64,000 nt of DNA from Actinomycetota bacterium. GTDB taxonomy: Bacteria; Actinomycetota; Thermoleophilia; BMS3ABIN01. A program made the translations under genes and the position numbers. The notes under the pieces were generated by a model, which did not search any database, had not been told where the DNA came from, and saw only the letters and a program-made list of their open reading frames with translations. Within the stretch, counting starts at the first letter, position 1. Every line of letters starts with the position of its first letter. Below, piece by piece: positions 49,456 through 59,241 of the stretch. The stretch is taken from the NCBI GenBank assembly GCA_016235065.1, contig JACRMB010000005.1, positions 73,524-137,523 of the forward strand. Reading direction: 5' to 3'.

Positions 49456-49914
49456 TTAACGGGCGGTAGGCTGCCTGAAACTCCACAGCTTGTTGCCGGT
49501 GAAGTTGAGCACGGTCACCATACCGATTGCGATAGCCTGGGCGACGTACTGATCCAAGTTTCCATCTTCGACGAACAGTCGTAGCAGCATCATGTTCAGC
49601 GCCAGGCTGGTAGCGCTGATGATAAGAAAGCGGGTCGCCTGGGAGCGGATATCCCGTTCTGAGCTGCCAAAAGTCCAGTACCGGTTGAGCAGGAAGTTGT
49701 TGGTCACTGCTACAGCGAAGGACACAGTCCCTGCAAGCAGGTAATGGACTTCGAAACGGCTAACCAGAATCGAAAAAACCAGGAAGTTGACGATAAAACC
49801 GGAGGCGCCTACGAGGCAGTATTTCCAAAACTGCCCTACAGCCCTTCGAAGGCGAGCTTGCAGGTTGTTAGTTCGCGTGTGATCCAAATCTGACTCCGGC
49901 CCCCGGAGTTTCAC
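49456..49914 (-). CDS. GtrA-family membrane protein
   Basis: The 152-residue protein has four membrane helices and the GtrA pattern FWKYCLVGASGFIVNFLVFSILV, YLLAGTVSFAVAVTNNFLLNRYWTF and a C-terminal helix NFTGNKLWSFR. GtrA-like proteins are thought to flip or hold polyprenyl-linked sugars. It lies upstream of the two GT87-like genes on the same strand and could serve that glycan pathway. Confidence 0.9.
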   Translation of the reverse strand: MKLRGPESDLDHTRTNNLQARLRRAVGQFWKYCLVGASGFIVNFLVFSILVSRFEVHYLLAGTVSFAVAVTNNFLLNRYWTFGSSERDIRSQATRFLIISATSLALNMMLLRLFVEDGNLDQYVAQAIAIGMVTVLNFTGNKLWSFRQPTAR

Positions 49915-49966
49915 TTCACGCTTTTTACGCCACTGCGAAGTAACTCTACCCGGACCGCCGGTAAGC

Positions 49967-51007
49967 TTAACATATTTCTGAGCTTAAAACATCCGACACT
50001 TCGGCGGCCAGCGACAGGCACCGTTCCGCGGTTTCCACGTCCCGCGAACCCAGCCCGCAGGATTCAGAGATGAAGGAATGCTCCAGCACTGCTTCCTCCG
50101 TCATGGATCCTCCAAAGCCGGCAACTTTCCGGGCTCCTGAGAGGACAATTTCGGCAAGCTCACGGGAGTTCCTCTCAAATGCCTTCCGTCCCGTCGGCAC
50201 TATGCCCCAGGCGAGCATCCCGCCGCGCTCCATGAAGCCGGCGATCTCTTTTTCGTATATGAGCAGCTCCTGCAGGTGCCGGAAGGCGTCAAAATGAAGG
50301 ATGTCCACCTCGGTCGAAGCCAGCAGCCCCCAGTCGGTGCCGCCGCAAACGTGGGTTCCGGTGTAGCCGTCGACTGCTGCATAGCATTCGTTGAGACAGG
50401 ATACGACCTGCTCGGCTGGCAGGCTGATCATCGCCGAACCCACCTGGGTGAGGTATGGTTCATCGAAAAAGATGACCGGCTGCAATTCCGGGGCGGCTTG
50501 CCGGAAACGCTCGGCCTGCCAGCGGCCTTTATAGGCGAGCGTCCTGACGATGGCTTCGAACAGGTCTTCCTGATATAGGATCGGTTTCTGGGCGGCGTCG
50601 GTCACCGTAAGCCCGAAACTCAAAGGTCCGGTAACCTGGCCTTTGGCGTAGCGGGCTCCAGGCGATGGCAGGCGGGCGGCCATCGGCTCGAACCCCCGGG
50701 CATAATCTGGCGATATCGCGAGGAAATCCAGATCTTCCTCCAGATAATGTTCGTAGAAGAAAGCCATCTCTTCAGGTGCTTTCTCCAGGTCGAACCAGAT
50801 CCGCCGGCCGGCCTCCTCAACAACTGCCGCCGGCATTCCCTCTGCGTACTGGATGTACATGCCCTCTCTAAAGTCTATCTTTGGCAGCTGCGGCCACCCG
50901 GGGCAGACGGGGTTATACCTGAACATCAGGTCGACGGCGGCTTCCGCGTCCGTATGCGGCAGGCTGCCGATCGCCAGGGTCGCGCATCGTGGCAGGTTCT
51001 TTTCCAT
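49967..51007 (-). CDS. MetE/UROD-superfamily protein (methionine-synthase-like)
   Basis: The 346-residue product is a single TIM-barrel of the cobalamin-independent methionine synthase superfamily: ATLAIGSLPHTDAEAAVDLMF at the N-terminus, VTGPLSFGLTVTD, FFDEPYLTQVGSAMI, GTHVCGGTDWGLL (His and Cys of the zinc site) and SESCGLGSR (last Cys ligand). It lacks the N-terminal domain of full MetE. Short anaerobe relatives may methylate homocysteine with a corrinoid protein or methyl-THF, but none is proven for this subgroup. It starts one base after the cysteine desulfurase gene. Confidence 0.82.
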   Translation of the reverse strand: MEKNLPRCATLAIGSLPHTDAEAAVDLMFRYNPVCPGWPQLPKIDFREGMYIQYAEGMPAAVVEEAGRRIWFDLEKAPEEMAFFYEHYLEEDLDFLAISPDYARGFEPMAARLPSPGARYAKGQVTGPLSFGLTVTDAAQKPILYQEDLFEAIVRTLAYKGRWQAERFRQAAPELQPVIFFDEPYLTQVGSAMISLPAEQVVSCLNECYAAVDGYTGTHVCGGTDWGLLASTEVDILHFDAFRHLQELLIYEKEIAGFMERGGMLAWGIVPTGRKAFERNSRELAEIVLSGARKVAGFGGSMTEEAVLEHSFISESCGLGSRDVETAERCLSLAAEVSDVLSSEIC

Positions 51008-51008
51008 C

Positions 51009-52175
51009 TCAGGAAACCCCTGCTGCTATCTTTTCAACCGCGGCGATCGCAGCCTGGATGTCATCGGCTGTATTGAAAGGGCCGATGCTGAGGCGCACGG
51101 CGCCGCGGCCCAGGGTTCCCATGACCTGGTGGGAGCCGGGAGCGCAATGGATACCGGCACGCGAGGCGATATTGTATTCCCGATCAAGGATGCCGGAGAC
51201 CTCAGAAGCTGCCATCTCCCCCACGTTGAATGAGACCAGTGGCCCCCGTGGCGCCCCGAGCGGCGGACCATAGGTCCTCACGCCTGATATGGATGCCAGG
51301 CCCTCATGCAGGATTGCAGTAAGTTCTGTCTTGTGACGCGCCAGGTTCTCGATGCCCTCAGACTCGATAAAGTCGATGCCAGCGCCGAGTCCAGCGATGC
51401 CAGGCGTATTCATGGTGCCCGATTCATAGCGGTCAGGCCGGGCCAGCATATCCTGCTCCTCTTCGGAGTGGCTGCCAGTGCCTCCCTGGCGCACAGAACG
51501 AAGTTCCACCTCAGGAGATATGTACAGCATCCCTATGCCCTGGGGTCCCATCAGACTTTTGTGCCCTGTGCAGGCAAGCATCGAGATAGGCGTCTTCTCC
51601 ATATCGAGTGGCATGCTGCCGGCGCTCTGGGCGGCATCCACCAGCAGCGGCACTCCGACTTCCTTCAGGGCCACGCTGATCTCCGGGATAGCCTGGATGG
51701 CTCCGGTGATATTGGAGGCATGAGTCATCACTACGAGCCTGGTCGATGCCCTCACCGCAGCCGTAACGTCAGCCGGATCGACCATACCGGTAGAATCTGC
51801 GGGCACCAGAGTCACCTCGACGCCCTCGTGGGTGAATACCTTTAGCGGCCGTGAGACCGCGTTATGCTCGACCATGGTGCTGACCACGTGGTCCCCCGGA
51901 GAAAGCAGGCCTCGCATGCCCATGTTGAGTGCGTCAGTAGCGTTCTGAGTGAAGATGATGTTGGCGCTGTCGGTGACATTGAAAAGCTTTGCCGCTTTCT
52001 GCCTTGTGCCGTGGATCACGCGGGCTGCCTCCACCGCGATCCTGTGGGCGCCACGGCCGGGGTTGGCGCACCAGTCGCGCAGGCACTGATCGACCGCGTC
52101 TATTACTCCTGGCGGCTTCGGGCACGAACTCGCGGCGTTGTCCAGGTATATGGGTCTGTCATCTGCGTTAATCAA
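51009..52175 (-). CDS. class V aminotransferase/cysteine desulfurase family
   Basis: The 388-residue PLP enzyme should release sulfur from cysteine or a related compound. Motifs are YLDNAASSCPKP, TQNATDALNMG, VEHNAVSRPL, the PLP Lys in ACTGHKSLMGPQG and the catalytic loop SRAGIHCAPGSHQVMGT. It belongs to the group of stand-alone cysteine desulfurases, not to IscS or NifS operons. The TTG start (52175) overlaps the end of the preceding gene by 8 bases and follows GGAGAAGAGA. Nearby MetE-like and sulfur genes suggest sulfur amino acid recycling. Confidence 0.92.
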   Translation of the reverse strand: MINADDRPIYLDNAASSCPKPPGVIDAVDQCLRDWCANPGRGAHRIAVEAARVIHGTRQKAAKLFNVTDSANIIFTQNATDALNMGMRGLLSPGDHVVSTMVEHNAVSRPLKVFTHEGVEVTLVPADSTGMVDPADVTAAVRASTRLVVMTHASNITGAIQAIPEISVALKEVGVPLLVDAAQSAGSMPLDMEKTPISMLACTGHKSLMGPQGIGMLYISPEVELRSVRQGGTGSHSEEEQDMLARPDRYESGTMNTPGIAGLGAGIDFIESEGIENLARHKTELTAILHEGLASISGVRTYGPPLGAPRGPLVSFNVGEMAASEVSGILDREYNIASRAGIHCAPGSHQVMGTLGRGAVRLSIGPFNTADDIQAAIAAVEKIAAGVS

Positions 52176-52647
52176 ATCTCTTCTCCACGTCTGTGATCAT
52201 TGGCGACAGGTCTGCTGCCGGCTGGTAGAGCACATCATCAAGTATAAACCGGTTGCGGCTCGGGGAGTAGGAAAGTTCGAGTGAGTCATTGGTCCCGAAA
52301 GATACTACCAGCAGATCGGTAAAAGTCTCATCGCTGGCGCCAGGTTCGGGCTGGGCGCCAGAGATTGCGCCGGCGAAGGCGTCGTATTCGGGAGTCCCGC
52401 CGCCCACCATGTAGGAAGCAAGATTGCCGGCGTCATCCGAGACGAAGATGCTCAGGAAGCGCGCTCTGGGCACATCAGCAAGAGTCCGGGGTTCCACCAT
52501 AGCTGTGTCTGACTGTCCGCCAGCGCCACCGGTCAGATCCATGCCGTCGTCTTCCATCCGGGAGGCCATGAAGATCAGCCCTGCCATGAGCAACGCCAGC
52601 AATCCCAGGAAAACCGGCAGTCGGTTTCTATTTTTTACTTTGGGCAT
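52168..52647 (-). CDS. hypothetical single-pass membrane protein
   Basis: I do not recognise the family. The product of about 159 residues has one N-terminal membrane helix (LPVFLGLLALLMAGLIFMA) followed by a Gly/Ser/Asp-rich linker and a soluble extracytoplasmic domain of about 100 residues (ARFLSIFVSDDAGNLASYMVGG onward), ending KRFD. The ATG at 52647 has GGAG upstream at fitting distance and was preferred to 52704. It overlaps the cysteine desulfurase start and is divergent from ileS. Confidence 0.68.
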   Translation of the reverse strand: MPKVKNRNRLPVFLGLLALLMAGLIFMASRMEDDGMDLTGGAGGQSDTAMVEPRTLADVPRARFLSIFVSDDAGNLASYMVGGGTPEYDAFAGAISGAQPEPGASDETFTDLLVVSFGTNDSLELSYSPSRNRFILDDVLYQPAADLSPMITDVEKRFD

Positions 52648-52782
52648 CTGGTCTCCATCCGCGGCTATGATATCCCTAATCCGGGTATGTTGCCAAAGTT
52701 GCAAAAGTACTGCGAGTCTACGTATATTGTATTGTCTTCAGCAGGAACACGGGCGTAAACGACTACTTTCAGGCACGATCAC

Positions 52783-55700
52783 ATGACCGAAAGCGACAAC
52801 GGGAGCAACACAATCTATCGCAAGGTATCACCGCGCGTCGATTTCCCGGCCCTCGAAGAAAGCATCCTGTCTTTCTGGAAGGAAAACAGCATTTTCCAGA
52901 AAAGTCTCGACGCCAGGGAAGGCAGCCCCGAGTTCGTCTTTTTCGAAGGCCCGCCGACCGCCAACGGCAAACCCGGTTCGCACCATGTGCTTTCGCGGAT
53001 CTTCAAGGATATCTTCCCCCGCTACAGGACCATGTGCGGTTATCACGTACCGCGCAAGGCCGGCTGGGATACTCACGGCCTGCCGGTAGAGCTGGAAGTG
53101 GAGAAGCAGCTTGGGATCAGCGGCAAGCAGGACATAGAAAAGGTCGGCATCGCCAGGTTCAACGAGCTGTGCCGGGAGAGTATCTACAGATATCTCGAAG
53201 AGTGGGAAAGACTTACCGAGCGCATCGCCTTCTGGATCGATACCGGCGACGCCTACTACACGCTGACAAATACCTATATTGAGAGCGTCTGGTGGATCCT
53301 CAAGGAGATCTGGAAGAAAGACCTCCTCTATCACGATTACAAGGTCGTGCCATATTGTGCCCGTTGCGGCACCGCCCTTTCCAGCCATGAGGTCGACCAG
53401 GGCTACAAGACCGTTGAGGATCCTTCGATCTTCGTGAGATTCCCGCTGGCGGACGATCCCGATCTTTCCCTGCTCGTCTGGACCACGACACCCTGGACGC
53501 TGATCAGCAACGTGGCGGCCGCCATCAGTCCCGACATCTCCTACGTCGAAGTGAAGGCCGACGGCAGGCGCATGATCATGGCTCGCTCCCTGGTGGAAAA
53601 AGTCCTGGGTGAAGATACGGAGGTCATCCGTGAGATTCCAGCAGGCGAACTGGCGGGCAGGCGATACACTGCGCCATATGATTTCATCAAACCCGATGGA
53701 GAAGCTCATTTTGTGGTCAGCGCCGGTTTCGTCTCTTCGGATGAAGGCACCGGCATCGTCCACATCGCTCCCGCCTTTGGCGCCGACGACCTGACGGTCA
53801 GCCGTGAGAACGGCCTGCCGGTCATGAACGCCGTCACAGAGGAAGGACTGTTCGACGAACGGGTCACTCCGTGGGCAGGCAAATTCGTCAAGGATGCCGA
53901 CGCCGGCATAGTAGAGGAACTGCGGGAACGGGGGCTGCTGCACACATTGGTGCCCTATGAGCATTCCTATCCCCACTGCTGGCGCTGTGATACGCCGCTA
54001 ATCTATTACGCGAAGGCAAGCTGGTATATCAGGACCACCGCCATCAAGGACGAACTGCTGGCTGCGAACGAGACAGTCAACTGGTATCCGGAGCATATAA
54101 AGCACGGACGTTTTGGCAACTGGCTCGAGAACAACATCGACTGGGCTCTTTCCCGGGAACGCTACTGGGGGACGCCGCTGCCGGTCTGGCGCTGCGAGAA
54201 CAGCCATGAGGTCTGCATTGGCAGCCTCGAGGAACTTCGCACGCTGGCAAAGCAGGACCCGGGTGACAGTCTCGACCTGCACCGGCCGTTCATCGACGAT
54301 GTCATCCTGAAGTGTCCCGACTGCGGCGAGGACATGACCCGCGTGACCGAGGTGATCGACGCCTGGTTCGATTCGGGCAGCATGCCTGTAGCCCAGTGGC
54401 ACTATCCCTTTGAGAACGAGGACCGTTTCCGGACGCGTTTCCCGGCGGATTTCATCTGCGAGGCCATCGACCAGACGCGCGGCTGGTTCTACAGCCTGAT
54501 GGCCGTGAGTACGCTGCTGTTCGGTGAGTCGAGCTACAGGAACGTGGTCTGCCTGGGACACATCCTCGATCGCGACGGCCAGAAGATGAGCAAGTCTAAA
54601 GGTAATGTGGTCGAGCCCTGGCAGGTGCTCGACAAACAGGGCGCTGACGCTTTTCGCTGGTACCTTTTCACGGTCAGCTCCCCCTGGTATCCGCGGCGAT
54701 TCTTTCCAGAGGCGATCGACGAGGTCGTCCGCAAATTCCTGCTGACCCTCTGGAATACTTACTCATTCTTTACGGTGTACGCTAATATCGACGCCTTCAA
54801 TCCGTATGAGCATGAAGTCGCAGTTCCTGAGCGGCCGCTGCTCGACCGCTGGATAATAGCCTCCCTGCACAGGCTGACCGGCAAGGTGCGGGAAGGCCTG
54901 GATGATTATGAGGTGACAGCCAGCGGCCGCAGCATCCAGGAATTCGTCGACGACCTCTCCAACTGGTATGTGCGCCGCAGCCGCCGCCGCTTCTGGAAGA
55001 GTGAGAGCGATTCCGACAAGATCAGCGCCTACCTCACGCTCCACGAGTGCCTGGTGACTGTCGCCAAACTGCTGGCGCCTTATACACCTTTCATCTCTGA
55101 AGAGATATACAGGAACCTGGTCTGCTCCGTCGATCAGGGCGCGCCAGAGAGTGTGCATCTGTGCGACTATCCCGAGGTCAATCCTGCTGCCATCGATGAG
55201 GAGCTTCTATTTGAGATGGATATGGTGCGCCGGGTCATCAACCTCGGCCGGGCAGCGCGCAACAAGGCCGCCATCAAGACCCGTCAGCCACTGGCGGAAG
55301 CGGTCGCGGTAGCAACTCCAAAGGAGCAGAAGGCCATCGAGGCACTCGAAAACCTGGTTCTTGATGAGCTGAATGTGAAGCAGCTGCGGTTCGTCAGTGA
55401 TGTCAGTGAGCTGGCCGGCGTCAGGCTGAAGCCGAACCTGCAGAAGCTGGGACCGCGCTTCGGATCGAAGCGGCCGATGGTAGACGCCGCTATTGCGGCG
55501 ATGGACCCGGAACATACCCTGGCATTACTCGAGGCCGATGGCCAGATAGGCATCTCCGTGGATGGCCGTGAGGAGGCTATCGAGCGCGACGAGATCCTGG
55601 TTGAAGAGACTGAGAAAGAAGGTCTCTCGGTGGAGACCCAGGGAGACCGCGCTGTGGGCATCAGCACGGTAATCAGCGATGAACTGATCAGAGAAGGTAA

Positions 55701-55962
55701 AGCTCGGGAACTTGTCCATAAGGTCCAGGGCCTGCGTAAGGACGCCGGCCTGCAGATCGAGGACACGATCGCCGTCAACCTTGCCGGCGGCGGACCGCTT
55801 GAAGAGATCGCGAGAAAGTACGCGGATTTCTTCCAGGCAGAGACACTCTGCCGAGAACTCACCTTCGAGCCCGCCGCACTGCCGGACAGTTTCATGGCTG
55901 GCATCGAGATAGACGGCCAGTCCCTGGAAGTCAGCATCCTGCGGACAGGCAGCATCAAGTAA
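52783..55962 (+). CDS. ileS: isoleucyl-tRNA synthetase
   Basis: The 1059-residue class Ia enzyme has the catalytic HIGH-like sequence PTANGKPGSHHVLSR near residue 52-66, the editing domain with TTTPWTLISN, and KMSKSKGNVVEPW (about 600-612). Length and lack of a C-terminal zinc finger fit the IleRS2 group, which includes many anaerobes, actinobacteria and eukaryotes and is naturally less sensitive to mupirocin. The start is 78 bases from the divergent membrane protein gene. No T-box leader was seen. Confidence 0.97.
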   Translation: MTESDNGSNTIYRKVSPRVDFPALEESILSFWKENSIFQKSLDAREGSPEFVFFEGPPTANGKPGSHHVLSRIFKDIFPRYRTMCGYHVPRKAGWDTHGLPVELEVEKQLGISGKQDIEKVGIARFNELCRESIYRYLEEWERLTERIAFWIDTGDAYYTLTNTYIESVWWILKEIWKKDLLYHDYKVVPYCARCGTALSSHEVDQGYKTVEDPSIFVRFPLADDPDLSLLVWTTTPWTLISNVAAAISPDISYVEVKADGRRMIMARSLVEKVLGEDTEVIREIPAGELAGRRYTAPYDFIKPDGEAHFVVSAGFVSSDEGTGIVHIAPAFGADDLTVSRENGLPVMNAVTEEGLFDERVTPWAGKFVKDADAGIVEELRERGLLHTLVPYEHSYPHCWRCDTPLIYYAKASWYIRTTAIKDELLAANETVNWYPEHIKHGRFGNWLENNIDWALSRERYWGTPLPVWRCENSHEVCIGSLEELRTLAKQDPGDSLDLHRPFIDDVILKCPDCGEDMTRVTEVIDAWFDSGSMPVAQWHYPFENEDRFRTRFPADFICEAIDQTRGWFYSLMAVSTLLFGESSYRNVVCLGHILDRDGQKMSKSKGNVVEPWQVLDKQGADAFRWYLFTVSSPWYPRRFFPEAIDEVVRKFLLTLWNTYSFFTVYANIDAFNPYEHEVAVPERPLLDRWIIASLHRLTGKVREGLDDYEVTASGRSIQEFVDDLSNWYVRRSRRRFWKSESDSDKISAYLTLHECLVTVAKLLAPYTPFISEEIYRNLVCSVDQGAPESVHLCDYPEVNPAAIDEELLFEMDMVRRVINLGRAARNKAAIKTRQPLAEAVAVATPKEQKAIEALENLVLDELNVKQLRFVSDVSELAGVRLKPNLQKLGPRFGSKRPMVDAAIAAMDPEHTLALLEADGQIGISVDGREEAIERDEILVEETEKEGLSVETQGDRAVGISTVISDELIREGKARELVHKVQGLRKDAGLQIEDTIAVNLAGGGPLEEIARKYADFFQAETLCRELTFEPAALPDSFMAGIEIDGQSLEVSILRTGSIK

Positions 55963-56039
55963 TCCAGTCTGGAGGCCGACCTCCATTTCTATATCAACCA
56001 GAGTTCGATTCCCGGAACATCCGGGTATAAGGAGGCATA

Positions 56040-56459
56040 ATGTACGAGAAGATACTAGTAGCGACAGATGGTTCAGACACAGCCGCGGCAGCGGTGGAGC
56101 ATGCAGCCGACCTGGCCAGGATAGCAGGCTCAAAGGAAGTCGTCGTAATCCACGTCTGCCCCGCGTGTACCCCCGAACTCGACCCCGATTCGAAAAACCG
56201 TGAGACTGCCTCGAAGATCGTCAATGAAGCAGCCGAGGCTGTAGCATCTGAAGGAGTCCAGGTACGGACGATCCTGGAGATGGATTATCCTCATGAAGAG
56301 GTCGGAGAAGCATTGCTGGAGATCATCAAGAATGAAAGCGCTGACCTGCTAATCCTGGGGAGCCGGGGTCTGAGTGAGTTCAAAGGGATCCTGCTTGGAA
56401 GCGTCAGCCACAAGGTGCTTCAGCGGGCCGAGTGCCCAGTGCTGGTGATCAAGGGCTGA
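56040..56459 (+). CDS. universal stress protein UspA family
   Basis: The 139-residue protein has the ATP-binding type Usp pattern: MYEKILVATDGSDTAAAAVEHA at the N-terminus and G-x2-G-x9-G-S in GSRGLSEFKGILLGSVSHKVL near residue 108-128. An extra CPACTPE occurs near residue 42. The ATG follows AAGGAGG with short spacing. It is single-domain, likely dimeric and cytoplasmic; role in stress survival is from family knowledge. Confidence 0.94.
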   Translation: MYEKILVATDGSDTAAAAVEHAADLARIAGSKEVVVIHVCPACTPELDPDSKNRETASKIVNEAAEAVASEGVQVRTILEMDYPHEEVGEALLEIIKNESADLLILGSRGLSEFKGILLGSVSHKVLQRAECPVLVIKG

Positions 56460-56835
56460 GTAACGCGACCTGCGGCCTGTATGTAGCGCAGGGATCACCT
56501 TTGGGGAGAGTGCAAAGGTTGCTGATTCCGAAAAAACAGGCGTCGCATGTAGCCTGGGCCGAGGTCTCTTTTTCTGAGCTTATTGCCGGAAGTACGGCTG
56601 GGGCGGCGCCGGAAACGGGCAAGACCTTGACTCCTTCTTCATCAGTTTGAATGGGAAAAGAATCTTATCCCTGACCCTCTGCTGGTGCAAGGCTTCCTTG
56701 TACAGGTTGTCCGCAAATTGGGAGATTTTTTTTCTGAGCGGGGCCAGCAGGGACCGCCGCGTCGCGCTCACGTGTCTGGTATGATATTCCCGCCTGTATT
56801 TCATTTGCTAAAGTCAGAACGAGGGGCATGACATC
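56460..56835. other. intergenic region after uspA
   Basis: No supported gene lies in these 376 bases. A 74-codon minus-strand frame (56580-56804) is basic, lacks a ribosome site and shows no known motif, so it is left uncalled. The right end holds the leader of the downstream lipoprotein gene, with GAGGGG before its TTG start. Confidence 0.45.
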
Positions 56836-57558
56836 TTGAGGAATTCATCTTTAAAAGCTATCGCGGTTGCTGCAGTATTGCTGCTTGTCTCTTCTTTGAT
56901 GAGTAGCTGCGGCGACGAGAAGAAGGCTGACACCAGTACCGGCGCCGTAAGGACCCAGGCCGGCACCACTACAGCTGCCACATCCACCAAGCCAGCCGAA
57001 CCTTCCGGGATACAGCTCGACGCGAACCTGAAAAGCGCTACGGGGGTCCCGACCGACGACGAGATGCCTGAACTCATCAAACTTCAGCAGAAAGTACCGT
57101 ATCCGGTGGTCGTCCCGACTGACCTGCCGTCGAATCACGTACTCGAGAAAGAACTCATCGGTTTTGGCGCCAAAAACGCCAAAGACCCTGTCGGTTATTA
57201 CAGTTTCAGATATTCAGATCCGTCCAACGCCAACCGTTCGCTCACTTTCAATCAGAGCCGTTCGAACAGCAAGCCTCTATCAGGATATTATCTGACTGAA
57301 GTGGAGCTGAATGGGATCACCTACCAGGTCTACTGGCACAAGACCCTTGAGTATCTTCCCCAGGGCGATCCTGTTAGAAGTGATTCGGTTGGCGAAGCAG
57401 AGACCTTCGTAGTCGTCTGGAAAGATGTCTATAACGATCCCGTGACTGGTCCCCAGGAGCTGTGGTACAGCGTCCAGTCCGGGACCTGGACGACCAGCTG
57501 GGGTGAGATCCAGTCGGTGCTTTCCAGCCTTAAGCCTCTGTCAGGGGTCGCAGGCTAG
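56836..57558 (+). CDS. lipoprotein, possibly DUF4367-like
   Basis: The 240-residue product has a lipoprotein signal ending LMSSC (about residue 25) and a Thr/Ala-rich linker (about residues 26-58). A beta-rich C-terminal domain follows with LPSNHVLEKELIGFG, SLTFNQSRSNS, ELNGITYQVYW and YSVQSGTW; this domain resembles DUF4367, found beside anti-sigma regions in Gram-positive cells. It should be anchored outside the membrane. The start is TTG 56836, the only start giving the signal peptide. No function is known. Confidence 0.72.
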   Translation: MRNSSLKAIAVAAVLLLVSSLMSSCGDEKKADTSTGAVRTQAGTTTAATSTKPAEPSGIQLDANLKSATGVPTDDEMPELIKLQQKVPYPVVVPTDLPSNHVLEKELIGFGAKNAKDPVGYYSFRYSDPSNANRSLTFNQSRSNSKPLSGYYLTEVELNGITYQVYWHKTLEYLPQGDPVRSDSVGEAETFVVVWKDVYNDPVTGPQELWYSVQSGTWTTSWGEIQSVLSSLKPLSGVAG

Positions 57559-57616
57559 GCATTGGCCCGCAGCCCATCCGGGCGCTGAAGAGCGCCTGCT
57601 CTCCAAGAATCTGTGA

Positions 57617-58621
57617 TTAACCCGTGATAACCTCGATGATGGCGTCGGCCATCTCGGAAGTACCAGCGTCTCCACCCAGATCGTATGTCACTCTTTTGCC
57701 TTCCCCGATGACCCGCCTCACAGCCGAGGTCACTGAATCGGCGGCGTCATTCTCGCCCAGATGCCTCAACATCATCGCTCCGGAAAGTATGGTCGCCGTG
57801 GCGTTGGCCTTGTTCTTGCCCGCATACTTGGGAGCGCTGCCGTGAACCGGCTCGAAGATCGCCATGGTGTCGCCGATATTGGCTCCCGGCGCCACGCCCA
57901 GGCCGCCGACCAGCCCGGCGCACAGGTCAGAAAGGATGTCGCCATACAGGTTCGGCATGACCATCACATCGTAAAGCTCCGGCTTCTGGACCAGCTGCAT
58001 ACACATGTTGTCAACTAGACGATCCTCGAACTCGATGTCGCTGTAGCTCTCAGCTACATGGCGCGCCGATTCCAGGAAGAGTCCGTCGCTGCACTTCATG
58101 ATATTGGCCTTGGTGACGGCCGTGACCTTGTGCCTGCCCTGGGCGCGGGCGTATTCGAATGCATAGCGGGTGACCCGTTCCGAAGCCTTGCGGGTGATGA
58201 TCTTGATACTCTCGGCGGCGTCTTCGCCGACCATGTGTTCGATGCCAGCGTAAAGGTCCTCTGTGTTCTCGCGGACGATCACAAGGTCGATGTCCTCGTA
58301 GCGCGACTTCACTCCCGGGATGGAAAGCGCCGGCCGCAGGTTCACATACAGGTCGAGTGCCTGCCTCAGGGCGACGTTGACACTGCGGAATCCGCTGCCC
58401 ACCGGCGTAGTTACGGGACCTTTCAGTGCTATGCCTGTCTGACGGACTGATGCGAGCACGTTATCCGGCAGCGGCGTTCCGTACTCGGCCATGATGTCCT
58501 GGCCTGCCTCGACCTGCTGCCAGTCGATCTCCACTCCGGTAGCCTCGATGACCCTGCAGGCTGCCTGGGTGATTTCCGGTCCGATGCCGTCACCTGGTAT
58601 CAAAGTAATCTTATAAGCCAT
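57617..58621 (-). CDS. NAD-type isocitrate dehydrogenase (IDH/IPMDH family)
   Basis: The 334-residue beta-decarboxylating dehydrogenase has [13 protein letters not shown], the substrate loop [68 protein letters not shown] and [14 protein letters not shown]. The Ser and Asn in the substrate loop fit isocitrate rather than isopropylmalate. It should convert isocitrate to 2-oxoglutarate, making glutamate precursor. It is last in a leftward operon with the aconitase-family subunits and the broken citrate-synthase-like gene. Homoisocitrate is the alternative substrate. Confidence 0.93.
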   Translation of the reverse strand: MAYKITLIPGDGIGPEITQAACRVIEATGVEIDWQQVEAGQDIMAEYGTPLPDNVLASVRQTGIALKGPVTTPVGSGFRSVNVALRQALDLYVNLRPALSIPGVKSRYEDIDLVIVRENTEDLYAGIEHMVGEDAAESIKIITRKASERVTRYAFEYARAQGRHKVTAVTKANIMKCSDGLFLESARHVAESYSDIEFEDRLVDNMCMQLVQKPELYDVMVMPNLYGDILSDLCAGLVGGLGVAPGANIGDTMAIFEPVHGSAPKYAGKNKANATATILSGAMMLRHLGENDAADSVTSAVRRVIGEGKRVTYDLGGDAGTSEMADAIIEVITG

Positions 58622-58737
58622 CAGATCTCCATTTCTCGGAAGGATATAGCGAATGAAATACTGTCATCTGCCAGCCGCCGCACAGCGATTGGCGGCCGGA
58701 TATCACAACCAGCCAGCGGATCGCCCGCGATGACTGC

Positions 58738-59241
58738 CTACTGGTCCAGGTTGAAATCTCCATGCTTCCTGAAGTGCTCCACGAGGCCGCCGTCGTTGAG
58801 GATCTTCACCATGACCGGCGGCAGAGGCGCAAAAGTCAGAGTTTCGTCTTTGGTCACATTCCTGACCATGCCGGCACCGAGATCGACTTCCAGCTCGTCG
58901 CCCTGCTCAATCCCGCTGGTATCTATCTCCAGTACAGGCAGGCCCACATTTATCGAATTACGGAAAAAGATCCGGGCGAACGACTGTGCCAGCACCGCGT
59001 TGACTCCAGCGAGTTTGATGATCCGAGGCGCATGCTCGCGGCTTGAACCCAGCCCGAAGTTGCGGCCGGCGACGACAAAGTCACCGGGCGCCATCTGTGA
59101 AGCGAAATCAGGATTGGCGTCCTCAAGCACGTGCTTCGCCAGCTCGGGCAGGTTTGTCCTCAGATGAAAATACCTTCCCGGGGCTATGTGGTCGGTTGAG
59201 ATGCTATCCCCGAATATCCAGGCTTTTCCCTTAAGTATCAT
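58738..59241 (-). CDS. aconitase-family small subunit (LeuD-like)
   Basis: The 167-residue protein is the swivel domain of a two-subunit aconitase or homoaconitase: MILKGKAWIFGDSISTDHIAPGRYF, GRNFGLGSSREHAPRIIKLAGV and FFRNSINVGLPVLE. The ATG at 59241 overlaps the stop of the large subunit (ATGA), which fixes the start; the longer frame upstream is a shadow. With isocitrate dehydrogenase beside it, dehydration of citrate and hydration to isocitrate is the likely reaction. Confidence 0.93.
   Translation of the reverse strand: MILKGKAWIFGDSISTDHIAPGRYFHLRTNLPELAKHVLEDANPDFASQMAPGDFVVAGRNFGLGSSREHAPRIIKLAGVNAVLAQSFARIFFRNSINVGLPVLEIDTSGIEQGDELEVDLGAGMVRNVTKDETLTFAPLPPVMVKILNDGGLVEHFRKHGDFNLDQ

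Noticed and set aside
52828-53976. Long minus-strand frame (382 codons) opposite ileS
   Set aside because: It is antisense to the motif-rich ileS and has no family features; long antisense frames are common in GC-rich coding DNA.
56580-56804. Minus-strand 74-codon basic frame after uspA
   Set aside because: No ribosome site, no motif and no operon context.
57582-57597. GGCGCT/AGCGCC hairpin between converging genes as a terminator
   Set aside because: The stem is only 6 bp and there is no T-run on either strand.
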